Of a stretch of 50,049 nucleotides of DNA, positions 49,462-50,049 are shown one piece after another (within the stretch, counting starts at the first letter, position 1; each line of letters begins with the position of its first letter). Source of the stretch: Sphingosinicella soli (lineage in GTDB: Bacteria; Pseudomonadota; Alphaproteobacteria; Sphingomonadales; Sphingomonadaceae); assembly GCF_014199685.1 (NCBI RefSeq), contig NZ_JACHNZ010000030.1, positions 1 through 50,049 on the forward strand, in the 5' to 3' direction. The position numbers were made by a program, and so were the translations under genes. The notes under the pieces are model-generated. The model did not search any database, had not been told where the DNA came from, and saw only the letters and a list, made by a program, of their open reading frames with translations.

Positions 49462-49953
49462 TTACTTCGCCTTGCGGCGGCGGGCAGCACCCAGGCCGAG
49501 CAGACCGAGGCCGAACAGCGCCAGCGCGGCGGGTTCAGGCGTATCGATCGGCGGCGGCGGCGGGATCAGGTCGCCGGTGATGAGGACGTTGTCGATCTTC
49601 ACCCAGTCTTCCTTGTCCTTCCACTCGTGCTTTTTCTTTACGTCCTCGCAGACTTTCTTGTACTTTTTGCCGACCCACTTCCACTCGCACTCCTCTTCCC
49701 AGTAATAGGAGACATAGGAGTTGTCGGTCGAGATGAGCTTGAAGATGAGGTCGGTCCCGGCGATGTCTTCGATGTCGAGAGCGAGCGAGACGTTGAACCA
49801 TTCCCAGGCGCTGTCGAGCGAGACCGAGTAAACGAGATCGCCGAAGTACACTTCGAGGATGTCGCCGGCTTCGGTTTTCCAGGGCTTGTACTGGAACGAG
49901 AGCACGATGTTCTCGTAACCCGTCAGATCGATGTCGAACTGCGTCGAAGTCAC
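49462..49953 (-). CDS. PEP-CTERM sorting-domain protein, apparently lacking its signal peptide
   Basis: 163 residues from a GTG at 49953. The C-terminal sorting tail is complete: PEP in IDTPEPAALALF, a hydrophobic helix (GLGLLGLGAA) and RRRKAK, the signal for export and anchoring by the exosortase system. The rest is a beta-sandwich-like fragment (IDLTGYENIVLSFQYKP; GDILEVYFGDLVYSVSLDSA) with a very charged insert (about 90-115). PEP-CTERM proteins need an N-terminal signal peptide; none is here and an in-frame stop lies four codons before the GTG. It is probably 5'-truncated, or frameshifted near 49955. Confidence 0.75.
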   Translation of the reverse strand: MTSTQFDIDLTGYENIVLSFQYKPWKTEAGDILEVYFGDLVYSVSLDSAWEWFNVSLALDIEDIAGTDLIFKLISTDNSYVSYYWEEECEWKWVGKKYKKVCEDVKKKHEWKDKEDWVKIDNVLITGDLIPPPPPIDTPEPAALALFGLGLLGLGAARRRKAK

Positions 49954-50049
49954 ATACCTGTTTTATCCCAGGCTTTGATGGTGCATTATTCAGCCAGCAA
50001 TGGAAGGATGCGCTATGGGACAGATACTCCATGGGAGCGCCACAACGAC
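49954..50049. other. Window edge upstream of the PEP-CTERM gene
   Basis: 96 bp with no open frame encoding a signal peptide in continuity with the PEP-CTERM gene. If the protein was once longer, its 5' part is lost or lies beyond a junction here. Confidence 0.3.

Overview
The window is high-GC bacterial DNA, most likely from an alphaproteobacterium of the order Sphingomonadales. Supporting signs are SapC-family and IalB-family proteins, a FecI/FecR/TonB-receptor cassette, a PEP-CTERM protein and a codon use that opens long mirror ORFs. The genus is an inference; no rRNA or taxonomic marker gene is present.

Region 1 (1-9633, minus strand) is a surface and secretion module. A SapC-family gene, a TpsB outer-membrane transporter, a small IalB-family secreted protein and a 1675-residue TpsA exoprotein lie head to tail with 4-8 bp overlaps or a 29 bp gap. 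TpsA carries a haemagglutination-type secretion domain and then 15 FG-GAP-like repeats. An EAL-domain cyclic-di-GMP protein lies upstream. Region 2 (9634-12730) holds an AT-rich tyrosine recombinase with an odd C-terminal tail and an MHS-family MFS transporter.

Region 3 (12731-29847) is an integrated element of about 17.06 kb. It sits at the 3' end of a tRNA-Glu(CTC) gene and is bounded by a perfect 18-bp direct repeat (12790-12807 and 29830-29847). It has an integrase next to the left repeat, a DNA-binding-like small protein and a highly structured noncoding region. Then come an HK97-type head module (portal, protease, capsid, connectors, large terminase), a tail tube protein, two tail-assembly-chaperone-like genes and a tape measure protein. 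A lone gp25-like baseplate gene lies on the opposite strand, and a PD-(D/E)XK nuclease-like cargo gene lies beside the right repeat. I see no tail tip or fibre, lysis, replication or classical repressor genes. This suggests a satellite, a domesticated particle or a reduced prophage, and it is the best candidate for something new.

Region 4 (29966-48523) is chromosomal metabolism and uptake. On the minus strand an ECF sigma factor, FecR-type anti-sigma factor, TonB receptor and M14 carboxypeptidase form a cell-surface signalling and uptake unit. Next is a divergent catabolic cluster. On the minus side are an M19 dipeptidase, a RidA protein and an NTF2-like protein. On the plus side are an aromatic aminotransferase, a Rieske oxygenase, an FAH-family enzyme, an ACMSD-like amidohydrolase, an aldehyde dehydrogenase and an MFS transporter. 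A 31-bp near-perfect palindrome lies in the divergent promoter. The parts suggest uptake and degradation of a peptide-linked or amino-bearing aromatic compound. A secreted protein of unknown function, a coniferyl-aldehyde-dehydrogenase-like enzyme and a pirin follow.

Region 5 (48524-50049) holds a TonB-like protein, a bidirectional terminator and a PEP-CTERM protein that appears to lack its signal peptide.
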